From an uncultured Lachnospiraceae bacterium (GTDB lineage Bacteria > Bacillota > Clostridia > Lachnospirales > Lachnospiraceae), in NCBI GenBank assembly GCA_947053345.1, contig CAMRSM010000016.1, forward strand, positions 26,378-90,377: a DNA stretch of 64,000 nucleotides, written 5' to 3'. Below, piece by piece: positions 16,152 through 24,736 of this stretch (its first letter is position 1; each line of letters opens with the position of its first letter). The translations under genes and the position numbers were made by a program. The notes under the pieces were generated by a model. That model ran no database searches and was not told the DNA's origin. It worked only from the letters and a program-made list of their open reading frames with translations.

Positions 16152-18248
16152 TTATTTATCTATAAAAGTACTTTTATCTCCAAAATATAAAATATCCAAT
16201 TCATGGAGCGCCCTCGTGCATGCAATATATAATATCTGCCGGTCCCGCTCCGAAAAATATTCCTGCGCGGTAACTTCCGGTACAATGACCCAGTCAAATT
16301 CCAATCCTTTTACAAGATATGAATTAGTTATAATAATACCCTCATGGAAATCAGCATCCTCTTCATTCATCAAATAGCAGCACCTTTTATGCTCTTCATC
16401 AAATGCATCATACATTTTTTTTGCGCTTGCCGAAGTTTTACAGATCACTGCCATCGTAGTGATTTCAGAAAGCTTCACATGCTCCATTCTGTTTTGGATG
16501 CCTACAATCATATCATCATAAGCTTTATATTCTTCAAAAACCGGCGGCTTACCATGCCGCTCAAATATTTCCGCTTCCTTAAGTCCGCATAATCCTCTGC
16601 AAAACTCACTTATCTCATAGGTTGAGCGATAGCTTTTCATCATTTTTATTGTTGTAACCTTCTGTCCAAATACCTCTTGTATATTATCTGGTACTGCTTC
16701 ATTCCCCTTATCAACAACCTGATTGATATCGCCTAAAATTGTCATATTGCATTTGAACAGAATATGAAGTATCGCATACTGTATCATGGAATACTCCTGC
16801 ATTTCATCTACAACCACATGCTTTATTCTGTCAAATTGCGATTTATGGTCCCCAAATACCATTCGCTTTAATAACACAACAGGAAAGATATCTTCATACA
16901 ATAAGAATTTTTCTGAAATAAAATCATTTTCCATCACGGAATAGTGCTTTTTTAAAGACTCGATAAATTCACGGTACAACCTTACAATATCCTGTGTCCT
17001 TGCCATCCCGTACAAGCTTTGCTTTATTTCCTTCCGTGACAAAACAGAAACGGCTGCATTATAATTTGATTCATAAAGATCGGCAATCCTGTCACCAATT
17101 TTATCCAAACGCCCGAATATCGGTTCCATTGAAAAAGTTTCCTGATACAGGCTTCTGATTTTTTCTTCCTCCATCGTGTAATTCTTGAATGTAAAAGAAG
17201 AAAATGTAATCAGACTGTCCTCCAAACGCTTTACATATTCCTGCAATTCCTTTAAAAAAACAAGACTGCCTTTAAAACGAATTCTCTGCAGTCTCTCATC
17301 TTCCTCTGACCGACAGCCGATAATATACTCCATCTGTACATACTTTGTTTCAAATCTGCAAATCCCATCCATTTCATGCCGGGCAATTTCATCAAAACCC
17401 ACTTCTGAAATATTTTGTTCCCCAAGCTCCGGCAGGACGTTGGAAATATAATCGGCGAATATGTTATTGGGCGAAATAATTAGTATTTCACTTGAATGCA
17501 AATTTTTCCTGTTCTGATACAACAGAAAAGCAATCCTGTGAAGCGCAATTGATGTCTTTCCCGAACCTGCCACCCCCTGTACCAGCATAATAGAAGAGGT
17601 CTGATTTCTCACAATTGAATTTTGTTCTTTTTGGATTGTTGCTACGATATTTCTCATTTTTGTGCTTCCATTCCCAGACAATTCCCTCTGTAAAATCTCG
17701 TCATCCACCTTAAAATCTGAATTCAATACATACTCTAAATTGCCTTTTCGTATTTTTATTTGCCGCTTTTGAATGATTTCCCCACTAACCCTGCCCATTG
17801 GCGCTTCATAGTAAGCGTTGCCAATATCAAAATCATAGTACATGCTCGAAATTGGCGCACGCCAATCATATATCAGAATTTCAACCCCATTTTTCTCCCT
17901 CAGCCCTCCGAGTCCGATATACAATACCTCCTGTTCGGATTCCCCATCATAAACAAAATCAACCCGTCCGAAATAAGGATTATCCTGCAATTTCAGCAGC
18001 AGTCTTTTTTGCTTCCACCTAAATTCATATGAATCATAATCTTCAGAAATAATTCCCCTGTTGGATGCTATTTCCCCCAGGGCCAGCTCATAAATATTTT
18101 CCCAAAGATACCTTTTTTGTTTTATAATCTCTTCCCGGTTTTTATCCAAGGAGCTATCAATATCCTGTAATTGTGCCCGGATTACTTCCTGTATTTTGTT
18201 CAAATGCCCCTTTTCTTCCCGCATCACGTCATCTTGTTGTTCATTCAT
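16152..18248 (-). CDS. helD: HelD-like superfamily 1 (UvrD-type) ATPase/helicase
   Basis: A 698-residue protein. Layout matches HelD, an RNA-polymerase-recycling SF1 ATPase of Gram-positive bacteria: an N-terminal helical arm (residues 1-70, coiled-coil-like), the conserved IYDWRAPISSMYYDF region, Walker A VQGVAGSGKTSIALHRIAF near residue 230, the DEMQEYSMIQYAIL Walker B region, and the C-terminal helicase motif VKGLEFDWVIVPE with ACTRALHEL. ATG at 18248 has GGAGGT 8 nt upstream. The gene is clearly AT-richer than its neighbours (about 40% GC in a sampled line) and uses many A/T-ending codons, suggesting horizontal acquisition. A stand-alone DNA helicase role is the alternative. Confidence 0.85.
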   Translation of the reverse strand: MNEQQDDVMREEKGHLNKIQEVIRAQLQDIDSSLDKNREEIIKQKRYLWENIYELALGEIASNRGIISEDYDSYEFRWKQKRLLLKLQDNPYFGRVDFVYDGESEQEVLYIGLGGLREKNGVEILIYDWRAPISSMYYDFDIGNAYYEAPMGRVSGEIIQKRQIKIRKGNLEYVLNSDFKVDDEILQRELSGNGSTKMRNIVATIQKEQNSIVRNQTSSIMLVQGVAGSGKTSIALHRIAFLLYQNRKNLHSSEILIISPNNIFADYISNVLPELGEQNISEVGFDEIARHEMDGICRFETKYVQMEYIIGCRSEEDERLQRIRFKGSLVFLKELQEYVKRLEDSLITFSSFTFKNYTMEEEKIRSLYQETFSMEPIFGRLDKIGDRIADLYESNYNAAVSVLSRKEIKQSLYGMARTQDIVRLYREFIESLKKHYSVMENDFISEKFLLYEDIFPVVLLKRMVFGDHKSQFDRIKHVVVDEMQEYSMIQYAILHILFKCNMTILGDINQVVDKGNEAVPDNIQEVFGQKVTTIKMMKSYRSTYEISEFCRGLCGLKEAEIFERHGKPPVFEEYKAYDDMIVGIQNRMEHVKLSEITTMAVICKTSASAKKMYDAFDEEHKRCCYLMNEEDADFHEGIIITNSYLVKGLEFDWVIVPEVTAQEYFSERDRQILYIACTRALHELDILYFGDKSTFIDK

Positions 18249-18745
18249 CAATATTACCTCCTATTCTATCACACTCCAAATGCATATTTTCAGACTGTTG
18301 AATATGCACACACCTAAAAAACAAGTTTGCCTTTGATATTATACCGGAATCAAGCCACCAAACCCAAAAAAATCCCGGTTCCACACAGTTTAATAACAAA
18401 TTCTTCTATCGAGATCAAAACCGGAACCTTGCACCCTTATTTTGCATACAATAATAGGATTCCGAAAAAGCCGTCCCCTACTTCAAATCCCCGGCTTGCT
18501 TTTCCTGCCCTTTCGTGATAATATACCTTTGACAGAAATGTTTTCCGGAAGCTTAGCGGAGTGATTTCCATCCTCCGCCATAAAATCAGCTCTATGCGCA
18601 TCGGTTATTTTATGGCTTTTGGCACAGCGTTTTTCGGATTTCCGGCATACCGCAGGCAGATACACCGTATTTGCTCCGGCCGGAAGGATGGTGTTGGCAG
18701 GTTCGTTTCCTGCTCCATAAGCAAAACGCTGCGCGGGATAAAATT
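18249..18745. other. Intergenic region between helD and the glmS ribozyme
   Basis: About 500 bp with no supported gene. It contains a perfect 10-bp inverted repeat GCCATAAAAT/ATTTTATGGC (18577-18586 with 18607-18616, 20-nt loop) and a TATAAT box on the minus strand (18343-18338) that could serve helD but lacks a convincing -35. A weak plus-strand candidate for glmS is TTGGCA at 18694-18699, an 18-bp spacer and TAAGCA at 18718-18723. Confidence 0.35.
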
Positions 18746-18870
18746 AGCGCCATGCACCTGCGACGCAGGTTGACGAGGTGGGGAGTGTTCGAAATTTCGG
18801 CGGGGACTCCCCCACGGCTCTGAACGTGTTACGTGCCGGTAAACCAGCGGGCGACCGCCAGACAGAAGCG
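18746..18870 (+). ncRNA. glmS ribozyme-riboswitch
   Basis: The core matches the glmS self-cleaving ribozyme: the cleavage site A|GCGCC (between 18746 and 18747), then GTTGACGAGGTGGGG (from 18769) and TTCGAAATTTCGGCGG leading into a C-rich strand, followed by P3 and P4-like hairpins (CGGC...GCCG and GCGGGCGACCGC). The family binds glucosamine-6-phosphate and cleaves its own mRNA, lowering glmS expression. It lies on the same strand as glmS, about 280 nt upstream of the start codon. The 3' boundary is approximate. Confidence 0.94.
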
Positions 18871-19152
18871 GCACGATCAGAAGCGGCATTCTCTCCTTTC
18901 CGATGCAGTGACAGAAACCGCATGAAACCAAACATACGCACCCGGACAGTATCTGCAACGGTTCCCGGAAGGAGGGCAGACGAAAACCGTTCCTTTGGCG
19001 ATCGGTACTGCAAGGGCACATGCGTACTTTCAATCCGTATACCGCCGGACAGTACCGGAAGGGATTTATGCAAGACATGTGGCAAGAAATTCCTTCCCCG
19101 GTCATTGATGCCGGGAAGTGGTATGCGGAATTATCAATCGGAGGACTTTTAT
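18871..19152 (+). other. Leader between the glmS ribozyme and the glmS start codon
   Basis: About 280 nt, open in the glmS frame but rejected as coding: GlmS must begin Met-Cys because Cys is the catalytic N-terminal residue after Met removal. It includes an inverted repeat AACGGTT/AACCGTT flanking a GGAGGGCAGACGA stretch near 18957-18992. Nothing else is recognised. Confidence 0.4.
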
Positions 19153-20994
19153 ATGTGTGGTATCATCGGATTTTCCGGCTACGAGCGCGCCACGGATGTG
19201 CTGCTCGCCGGGCTGTCGGCTCTGGAATACCGGGGTTATGACAGTGCAGGGATTTCCTGCTTTACAAAGGATGGAGCGATCACGACGATCAAATCGGTCG
19301 GGAAGGTTTCGGAACTTAAAGCGCTCGTGCCGGGGGAACTGGCTTCCGGCTGCGGCATCGGGCATACGCGCTGGGCAACACACGGCGGCGTTTCGCGCGA
19401 GAATGCGCACCCGCACGCCTGCGGCAGGGTGACCCTGATCCACAACGGAATCATCGAAAATTATCTCCCGCTTCGCGATGAACTCACCTCAGACGGTCGC
19501 ATCCCGGTTTCCGAGACGGACAGTGAGGTTGCTGCCATGCTCCTTGACAGTCTCTATGAGGGGGATGCACATGCCGCCATCGCCGCCGCCGCCGCGCGTC
19601 TTGAGGGGGCATATGCATTTTGTATCCTTTTTTCGGACCAGCCGGGCAAAATCTACTGCATCCGCAAAGGCAGCCCGCTGGTTGCCTGCCAGACAGAGGC
19701 CGGCTCCATCATCGCTTCGGATATGGTCGCCCTGCTGCGCTATTCAAAGGATTATTTCGTCCTTGAGGAGAATGTGGTTGCCTGCTTAACGCGCGACGGA
19801 ATCACCTTGGCCGCGCTTGACGGCACCCCGGTCACACCGGATTACCTGACCGTGACCTGGGATGTCTCCTCCGCTCAGAAAAACGGTTTTAAACACTATA
19901 TGGAAAAAGAGATCCACGAACAGCCGGACGCGCTCGCGCGCACGGTCATGCCGCGCCTTGTCAAATACAGCGAGAACGGTGCCTTCTACATGCTTCCGGA
20001 TTTCACCGCCGACGGTATTCCGGATACGCTTTTTTCCGGTCTTTCCCGCATTATCATCACCGCCTGCGGCACGGCGATGCACGCCGGGATGATGGGCAGG
20101 ATTTTATTCGAGGAGCTTTTGCGCATCCCGGTCACGGTTGATATTGCCTCCGAGTTCCGCTACCAGAATCCAATCCTCGACGAAAACACCCTTGTGATCA
20201 CCGTCTCCCAGTCCGGCGAGACCGCAGATACGCTCGCCGCGCTGCGCCTTGCAAGGGAAAGGGGGGCACGGACACTCTCGATTGTCAATGTCAAAGGTTC
20301 GTCAATCGCGAGGGAGAGCGGACATGTGTTCTACACCCACGCGGGCCCGGAAATCGCGGTTGCAAGCACCAAGGCTTACACTGCCCAGCTTGCTGCTTTC
20401 TACCTGATCGCTTTCCGCGCCGCTTACGCAATCGGCCGCCTCCCAACCGCCGATTGCGCAAAATGCACGGAGGAACTGGCTGCCATGATCCCGTCCATCC
20501 AGTATGTTCTGGAACAGAAAGATGAATTTACGAAGATCAGCCGCCATCTGATCAAAGCGAACGACCTGTTCTTCATCGGCAGGGGGATGGACTACGCGCT
20601 TTCCTGCGAAGGTTCCATCAAACTTAAGGAGATTTCCTACATCCACTCGGAGGCTTACGCTGCCGGGGAGTTAAAACACGGCACGCTTTCCCTGATCACA
20701 TCGGAAGTACCGGTCATCGCACTCGCGACGCAGCATGATGTCCTTGCAAAAATGGTATCCAACATCAAAGAGGTGCGTGCACGCGGGGCTTTTGTGATAT
20801 TGGTTGCCGCAGCGGATGCCGTGGTTGAAGAAGAACTTTACGATTTCCGTGTGAATCTTCCGGAAATCTCCGACCGCTTCGCGCCGTTTGCGGCAGCGGT
20901 CGTATTGCAGCTGATCGCTTACAATACTTCCTACCTGCGCGGGCTGGATGTTGACCAGCCAAGGCATCTGGCAAAGTCGGTAACTGTGGAATAA
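19153..20994 (+). CDS. glmS: Glutamine-fructose-6-phosphate aminotransferase (isomerizing)
   Basis: A 613-residue enzyme that makes glucosamine-6-phosphate from fructose-6-phosphate and glutamine, the entry to UDP-GlcNAc and peptidoglycan synthesis. The N-terminal class II glutaminase domain begins MCGIIGFSG, with Cys2 as nucleophile, then HTRWATHGGVSRENAHPH and HNGIIENY. Two SIS sugar-phosphate isomerase domains follow, with SQSGETADTLAALR and SCEGSIKLKEISYIHSEAY. The C-terminus is DVDQPRHLAKSVTVE, the classic ending. ATG at 19153 has GGAGG 8 nt upstream. It is regulated by the ribozyme upstream and ends at an intrinsic terminator. Confidence 0.98.
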   Translation: MCGIIGFSGYERATDVLLAGLSALEYRGYDSAGISCFTKDGAITTIKSVGKVSELKALVPGELASGCGIGHTRWATHGGVSRENAHPHACGRVTLIHNGIIENYLPLRDELTSDGRIPVSETDSEVAAMLLDSLYEGDAHAAIAAAAARLEGAYAFCILFSDQPGKIYCIRKGSPLVACQTEAGSIIASDMVALLRYSKDYFVLEENVVACLTRDGITLAALDGTPVTPDYLTVTWDVSSAQKNGFKHYMEKEIHEQPDALARTVMPRLVKYSENGAFYMLPDFTADGIPDTLFSGLSRIIITACGTAMHAGMMGRILFEELLRIPVTVDIASEFRYQNPILDENTLVITVSQSGETADTLAALRLARERGARTLSIVNVKGSSIARESGHVFYTHAGPEIAVASTKAYTAQLAAFYLIAFRAAYAIGRLPTADCAKCTEELAAMIPSIQYVLEQKDEFTKISRHLIKANDLFFIGRGMDYALSCEGSIKLKEISYIHSEAYAAGELKHGTLSLITSEVPVIALATQHDVLAKMVSNIKEVRARGAFVILVAAADAVVEEELYDFRVNLPEISDRFAPFAAAVVLQLIAYNTSYLRGLDVDQPRHLAKSVTVE

Positions 20995-21031
20995 GCGATG
21001 CCAGGCGGTCAATTAAGATAAACAAAAGAAA

Positions 21032-21075
21032 CAGGAATGCTTTTCTGAGGAAATGCATTCCTGCTTCTTTTTGTA
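21032..21075 (+). terminator. Intrinsic terminator after glmS
   Basis: A 9-bp stem CAGGAATGC/GCATTCCTG (21032-21040 with 21055-21063), 14-nt loop, followed by CTTCTTTTTG. Confidence 0.8.
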
Positions 21076-21092
21076 AACGTCAACCGCTGAAA

Positions 21093-21130
21093 TTTATCCT
21101 GAAGCCCCATGCACATGGGGGCGATAAATC
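21093..21130. repeat. Inverted repeat between glmS and the secreted-protein gene
   Basis: Nested inverted repeat: outer ATTTATC/GATAAAT around inner CCCCATGCACATGGGG. It could terminate the minus-strand secreted-protein transcript, but no T-run follows on that strand. Confidence 0.5.
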
Positions 21131-21161
21131 ACACCGCTGCCGCTTTCTTTTGTCATTCTTC

Positions 21162-22361
21162 TCAATAGCTGACGCTGATCTCCATCGTCGCCGAAGCAAG
21201 CTCAAACTCCGTGGTCGTCGTTTGTTTCACGGTCTTTTTGCGCACGTAGATCTTACTTCCTGCCGGAGCGGTTTTCTCGGATACCGAGATTGTCTTTGCC
21301 GCTACAACCGATTTCCACGATGCCTTTGATATATCAAGTGTATTTCCGGCCTTGACTACCGTGTACTCGTAAGGAGAGGTCTTGCTGGCCTGCGTAAACG
21401 TCAGCCAGAACTTTCCGTCCCTGCTCTCATAAGTAACCTCCGCACCGGCCGGCGCGCTTCTCTGTGCCGGCACTTCCAGCACAAAAAGCTTGGAATACGG
21501 GGATCTCGAGGTTGCCTTCTTACGGATCCAGACTACCACATCCTGCGCAGATGCCCCAAGCGCACCCGGTGCTACTTTTGAAAGTGCCAGCTTCTTCTCT
21601 GCCGGCTCCCAAGTCCGTCCCCCGTCGGTGGAATACTCCATCGAATTTGTCGTATTCAACGTCAGCCTGCTGCCGTCAATCTTCACTTTCGGAGCACTTC
21701 CGCGCTTCGTGATACTCAGCTTGATTTCCTTACCCGGACGGATCCCCGCATCCAATGTGCCGTCCGCCTCAAGTTCACACTCGCTTCCTGCCGTCCGCAC
21801 ATAGATGGACGCGCCTGCCACGCGCAGTTTATCAAGTTCCTCCGCAAACTCCGAATCCGGGTCAACCGCATCCTCGACCGAAACCGTCTGCCAATCATAG
21901 GAGGTCGCTTTCCGCCATTGAATCTCCGTCACACTGTCCGGCAGATACGTAAAGGTGAGCACCCCTTTCACCTTGTCAAATTTTATCTTGTACTTGCTCT
22001 CCCTCGCCGGCAGCTGCACCGAGACAACTTCCTCATTTTTGTCACCCTTCAGCGTAATCTCTGCCGCCGAAGTTCCCTTTATCCAGGAAATATCAATGAG
22101 ATAATTCCCATCTGCCCCCGGCAAAGCCTCCGACCACACTTTCTTTGCCCGGTCACTGTAATATACCGCAGTATTATCCCCGGCATCCACCTCAAGCCAA
22201 AGTTCCTCAAAATCAACACGAACCGGCTTTACCTGCTCAACCGGATTCTCTTCCCCGCCTTCTTCCGCTGCCGCAAGGCGCATCGTGCGGCTCGCGGTAA
22301 CCGACAAAAGACCGATACAAAGTACAAAGAGCAGGCGTTGTAATTTTCCTCTCAGCTTCAT
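21162..22361 (-). CDS. Secreted beta-module protein of unknown function (short paralogue)
   Basis: A 399-residue protein with a Sec signal peptide (MKLRGKLQRLLFVLCIGLLS...). I do not recognise a named family. It is built from repeated modules of roughly 90 residues with an aromatic pattern such as VYYSDRAKKVW, MEYSTDGGRTWEP and YEYTVVKAGN...SW, reminiscent of the YSxDGGxTW modules of surface proteins. There is no LPXTG, SLH or lipobox motif, so it is probably secreted. It aligns by eye along its whole length with the first half of the neighbouring 722-residue protein (for example LIDISWI against LDISWV), so the pair arose by duplication. The ATG at 22361 has GAGAGGAA. Confidence 0.8.
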   Translation of the reverse strand: MKLRGKLQRLLFVLCIGLLSVTASRTMRLAAAEEGGEENPVEQVKPVRVDFEELWLEVDAGDNTAVYYSDRAKKVWSEALPGADGNYLIDISWIKGTSAAEITLKGDKNEEVVSVQLPARESKYKIKFDKVKGVLTFTYLPDSVTEIQWRKATSYDWQTVSVEDAVDPDSEFAEELDKLRVAGASIYVRTAGSECELEADGTLDAGIRPGKEIKLSITKRGSAPKVKIDGSRLTLNTTNSMEYSTDGGRTWEPAEKKLALSKVAPGALGASAQDVVVWIRKKATSRSPYSKLFVLEVPAQRSAPAGAEVTYESRDGKFWLTFTQASKTSPYEYTVVKAGNTLDISKASWKSVVAAKTISVSEKTAPAGSKIYVRKKTVKQTTTTEFELASATMEISVSY

Positions 22362-22392
22362 AATTCCTCTCATTCCGCCGCTTAAACGGCAC
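22362..22392 (-). promoter_or_regulatory. Hairpin/Shine-Dalgarno leader module
   Basis: On the minus strand: TGCCGTTTAAGCGGC, then GGAATGAGAGGAATT and the ATG. Nearly the same leader precedes the response regulator gene (27880-27909), and a related one precedes addB (57612-57643). Confidence 0.55.
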
Positions 22393-22403
22393 TTGAATCA
22401 TGC

Positions 22404-22438
22404 AAAAGCCCCACCGCATGTTCCATCTTTGGGGCTTT
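22404..22438 (-). terminator. Terminator-like hairpin between the two secreted paralogues
   Basis: On the minus strand, AAAGCCCC (22438-22431) and GGGGCTTTT (22412-22404) pair across an 18-nt loop. A second hairpin GGCCAGAA/TTCTGGCC lies just before it. It could reduce read-through from the 722-residue gene into the 399-residue gene. Confidence 0.55.
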
Positions 22439-22486
22439 CGGGCCAGAAACCTGGGCTTCTGGCCTCCCAGCTCAAACATGTCTTGA

Positions 22487-24655
22487 TTACGGTGTCAATG
22501 TCAGCCAGTAAACCAAGCTTGCCAAACTCTTCTTGCCATTGCCGTTATCGACCGTAAATATGATCGGTGCCGTGCATCCCTGTCCGGCAACAGGCAATGT
22601 CAATGCATTCAACGATTCATGTTTTAACGTAACCGTCACGGTATTGCCGCTCTGCTCGGCAAGCATCGCGATCTGCTGACCGTTCCAGGTCGCCCCGGTG
22701 ACGCTGACTGCCGTCTTCGTCGTGGTAAGCTTAAGCACGATATCTTCTTCCAGTTCCGTCCCGACCGGTTTGGTATAGGACTGCTCAACCTCTGCCTTTA
22801 CATCCTCATAAAGCTTCACACTCACGCCCTTTGCAAGCTTCTGGCCGTTGCTCATCTCAATCGTCAGCGGATACGCCTTGTCAAGCTCCGTATCCCTCCT
22901 TAAAAATGCACTGTTGAAAACAGCTGCCGTAATCCCGATCTTGTAGGAACCGTCCGTTTCCGTGCTGTTTGTGTACGATGTGATCTCCTCGCCCATAAAG
23001 CTCAACTTCGCTACCGTTGTCTTTCCGTACTCCTCCCCCGTCTTCTCAAGGGTCAGCCCCGGAACTACAATAAACTCATACGGACTGTCCGGTTCGAGCC
23101 CGTGCGTGACGGAGAAAGTCTTCGCAAGCTTCACGGATGCCCCATGAAGGATCGTCAGTTTCACTTTTTCGATCACTTCACCGTTCTTCAGCGTAATCTT
23201 CACGGTCTGCTCCTTATCGCGGGTCTCCACTGCCCCCTCGTATTCGGAAGTATCCGTGATCTCCGCGTTGATGCGCAGACCGTCCGCCGACTTGCTCGAC
23301 GTAAACTTCAGGCTCTTGCCGCCGCAGGTAATGCCCGAAATATCATTGTCCTTGAACTGTTCCGTCAAAACGATGCCAAACGTGAGGCCCGATGCCTGCG
23401 CCCCCTCCTGTTTTACAAGATAAAGGACTCCCTCTTTCATGTACGCTGCATCGGTATCTGCATCCACGGTCAGTGTTCCGCCTGCCGGGTACTCCTCTAC
23501 CACATATTTATAGGACAGGGATTCCGGCTGCCATGCCGCAGTGCCATCCAGCTGACCGCGCTTACGGATATAGACCGCCGCATCCTTCGGGGCTTTCGTC
23601 GCACTAATCTGGACTTTTTCTGACGTGATCGCCGTCCACTTCGCGTCCTCCTTCGGCTGCGAACCATCCTCCACGACCGTGTATTCATATGGATTTTTGC
23701 TCGATGGCTTCTCCCTTGTCACATTGCCCTCGTCGTCCTTGATCTCCTCGATAGTAAGCTGGAGAGTCGATGTGTTGATAAACTCATTCTTTATATCCGT
23801 CGGTGCTGCCGCCTGCGCGAGCACCGTGAGCACCGCATTCGCGGAAGGAAGCTTTTTCTCCGTCGCCGCCACGCGGAGGAATATCTTCGTCTCACTGCCC
23901 GGCGTAGTGTCCTGGTAAAAAGCCTTTGTCGCGGTCTTCGCAATATCAAGCGTCTTCCCGCTGCACGCCGTCCACGTATCCGCACCTTCTACCTGATATT
24001 CCATCTTGTCATTGACCGTGACCGTGCCCGGAAGCTTGACCGTAAGCTTTGGTGCTGCCGCCTGTTTTGTCAGGGAAAGCTTCACTTCTTTGGAAGGCCG
24101 GGATCCCGCATTGCTCCCGCTGCCCTTCACCTGCCCGGTACGCAGGTAGATGTACGCGCCCCTCGCATAAAGCCTGCGGAACGCATCCCTTGTCGCGGTG
24201 TCCATCTCCACCTTCTTCCAGACTGTGGAATCCGCCTTGCGCCAGTAAACCTCACGCCCTTCCGCATTCTGGTACGTAAGGCTTTCCTTCATAAAATTAT
24301 AGGTAGCCTTAAACGACCGATCCTGCTTCGGCAACGTGACCGAGACTTCCCCTGACTTATCCCCCTTGAGCACGAGCACATAATCCTTTGTCTTGCTCAC
24401 CCAGGAAATATCAAGCACAAAGCGCCCGGATGCGTCAAACGTCCCGGCGCATTCCCAGTTCTTCCTCTTCGCATCCGAATAATACAGATACGAATCCGAA
24501 TTCCCGCTGGAAACCAACATTGTCTCTTTCTCGTAGTCAATCTCCACAATCGTAAGCGGAGACCCTGCCGCCTGAACCCTTGCGAGCGGCACGGCTACCG
24601 CAGCCATGACCACCAAAAGCAAAAGGACAAGCAACTTTCTCTTTTTTCCTTGCAT
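22487..24655 (-). CDS. Large secreted beta-module protein of unknown function (long paralogue)
   Basis: A 722-residue protein with a Sec signal peptide (MQGKKRKLLVLLLLVVMAAV..., cleavage probably after VQA). Residues about 30-380 parallel the 399-residue neighbour: YLYYSDAKRKNW, EVYWRKADSTVWKKV, MEYQVEGADTWTA and EYTVVEDGSQPKEDAKW occupy corresponding positions. Residues about 380-722 are extra and appear to be three or more Ig-like beta domains (LTVDADTDAAYMKEG, VKLTILHGASVKLAKTFSV, AVSVTGATWNGQQIA). There is no catalytic motif and no sorting signal. The start is ATG at 24655, after GGAATGGAGGG. It is flanked upstream by a secreted glycoside hydrolase-like gene in the same direction. Adhesin, polymer-binding or scaffold roles are possible; none is shown. 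Confidence 0.82.
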   Translation of the reverse strand: MQGKKRKLLVLLLLVVMAAVAVPLARVQAAGSPLTIVEIDYEKETMLVSSGNSDSYLYYSDAKRKNWECAGTFDASGRFVLDISWVSKTKDYVLVLKGDKSGEVSVTLPKQDRSFKATYNFMKESLTYQNAEGREVYWRKADSTVWKKVEMDTATRDAFRRLYARGAYIYLRTGQVKGSGSNAGSRPSKEVKLSLTKQAAAPKLTVKLPGTVTVNDKMEYQVEGADTWTACSGKTLDIAKTATKAFYQDTTPGSETKIFLRVAATEKKLPSANAVLTVLAQAAAPTDIKNEFINTSTLQLTIEEIKDDEGNVTREKPSSKNPYEYTVVEDGSQPKEDAKWTAITSEKVQISATKAPKDAAVYIRKRGQLDGTAAWQPESLSYKYVVEEYPAGGTLTVDADTDAAYMKEGVLYLVKQEGAQASGLTFGIVLTEQFKDNDISGITCGGKSLKFTSSKSADGLRINAEITDTSEYEGAVETRDKEQTVKITLKNGEVIEKVKLTILHGASVKLAKTFSVTHGLEPDSPYEFIVVPGLTLEKTGEEYGKTTVAKLSFMGEEITSYTNSTETDGSYKIGITAAVFNSAFLRRDTELDKAYPLTIEMSNGQKLAKGVSVKLYEDVKAEVEQSYTKPVGTELEEDIVLKLTTTKTAVSVTGATWNGQQIAMLAEQSGNTVTVTLKHESLNALTLPVAGQGCTAPIIFTVDNGNGKKSLASLVYWLTLTP

Positions 24656-24736
24656 TTTATCCCTCCATTCCAACATACGGCTGTTTCCACCCCTTTTCCT
24701 TTATATCGGCATAACCTCGCAAATTCTTTAGCCTGT

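Noticed and set aside
18957..19000. Possible distant copy of the 105-bp repeat upstream of glmS
   Set aside because: On the minus strand GGAACGGTTTTCGTCTGCCC looks similar to part of the repeat, but the 19-nt loop is not conserved, so chance similarity is more likely.
18778..19152. N-terminal extension of GlmS by 125 residues
   Set aside because: The frame overlaps the glmS ribozyme, and GlmS must begin Met-Cys for catalysis; ATG 19153 has the ribosome binding site.
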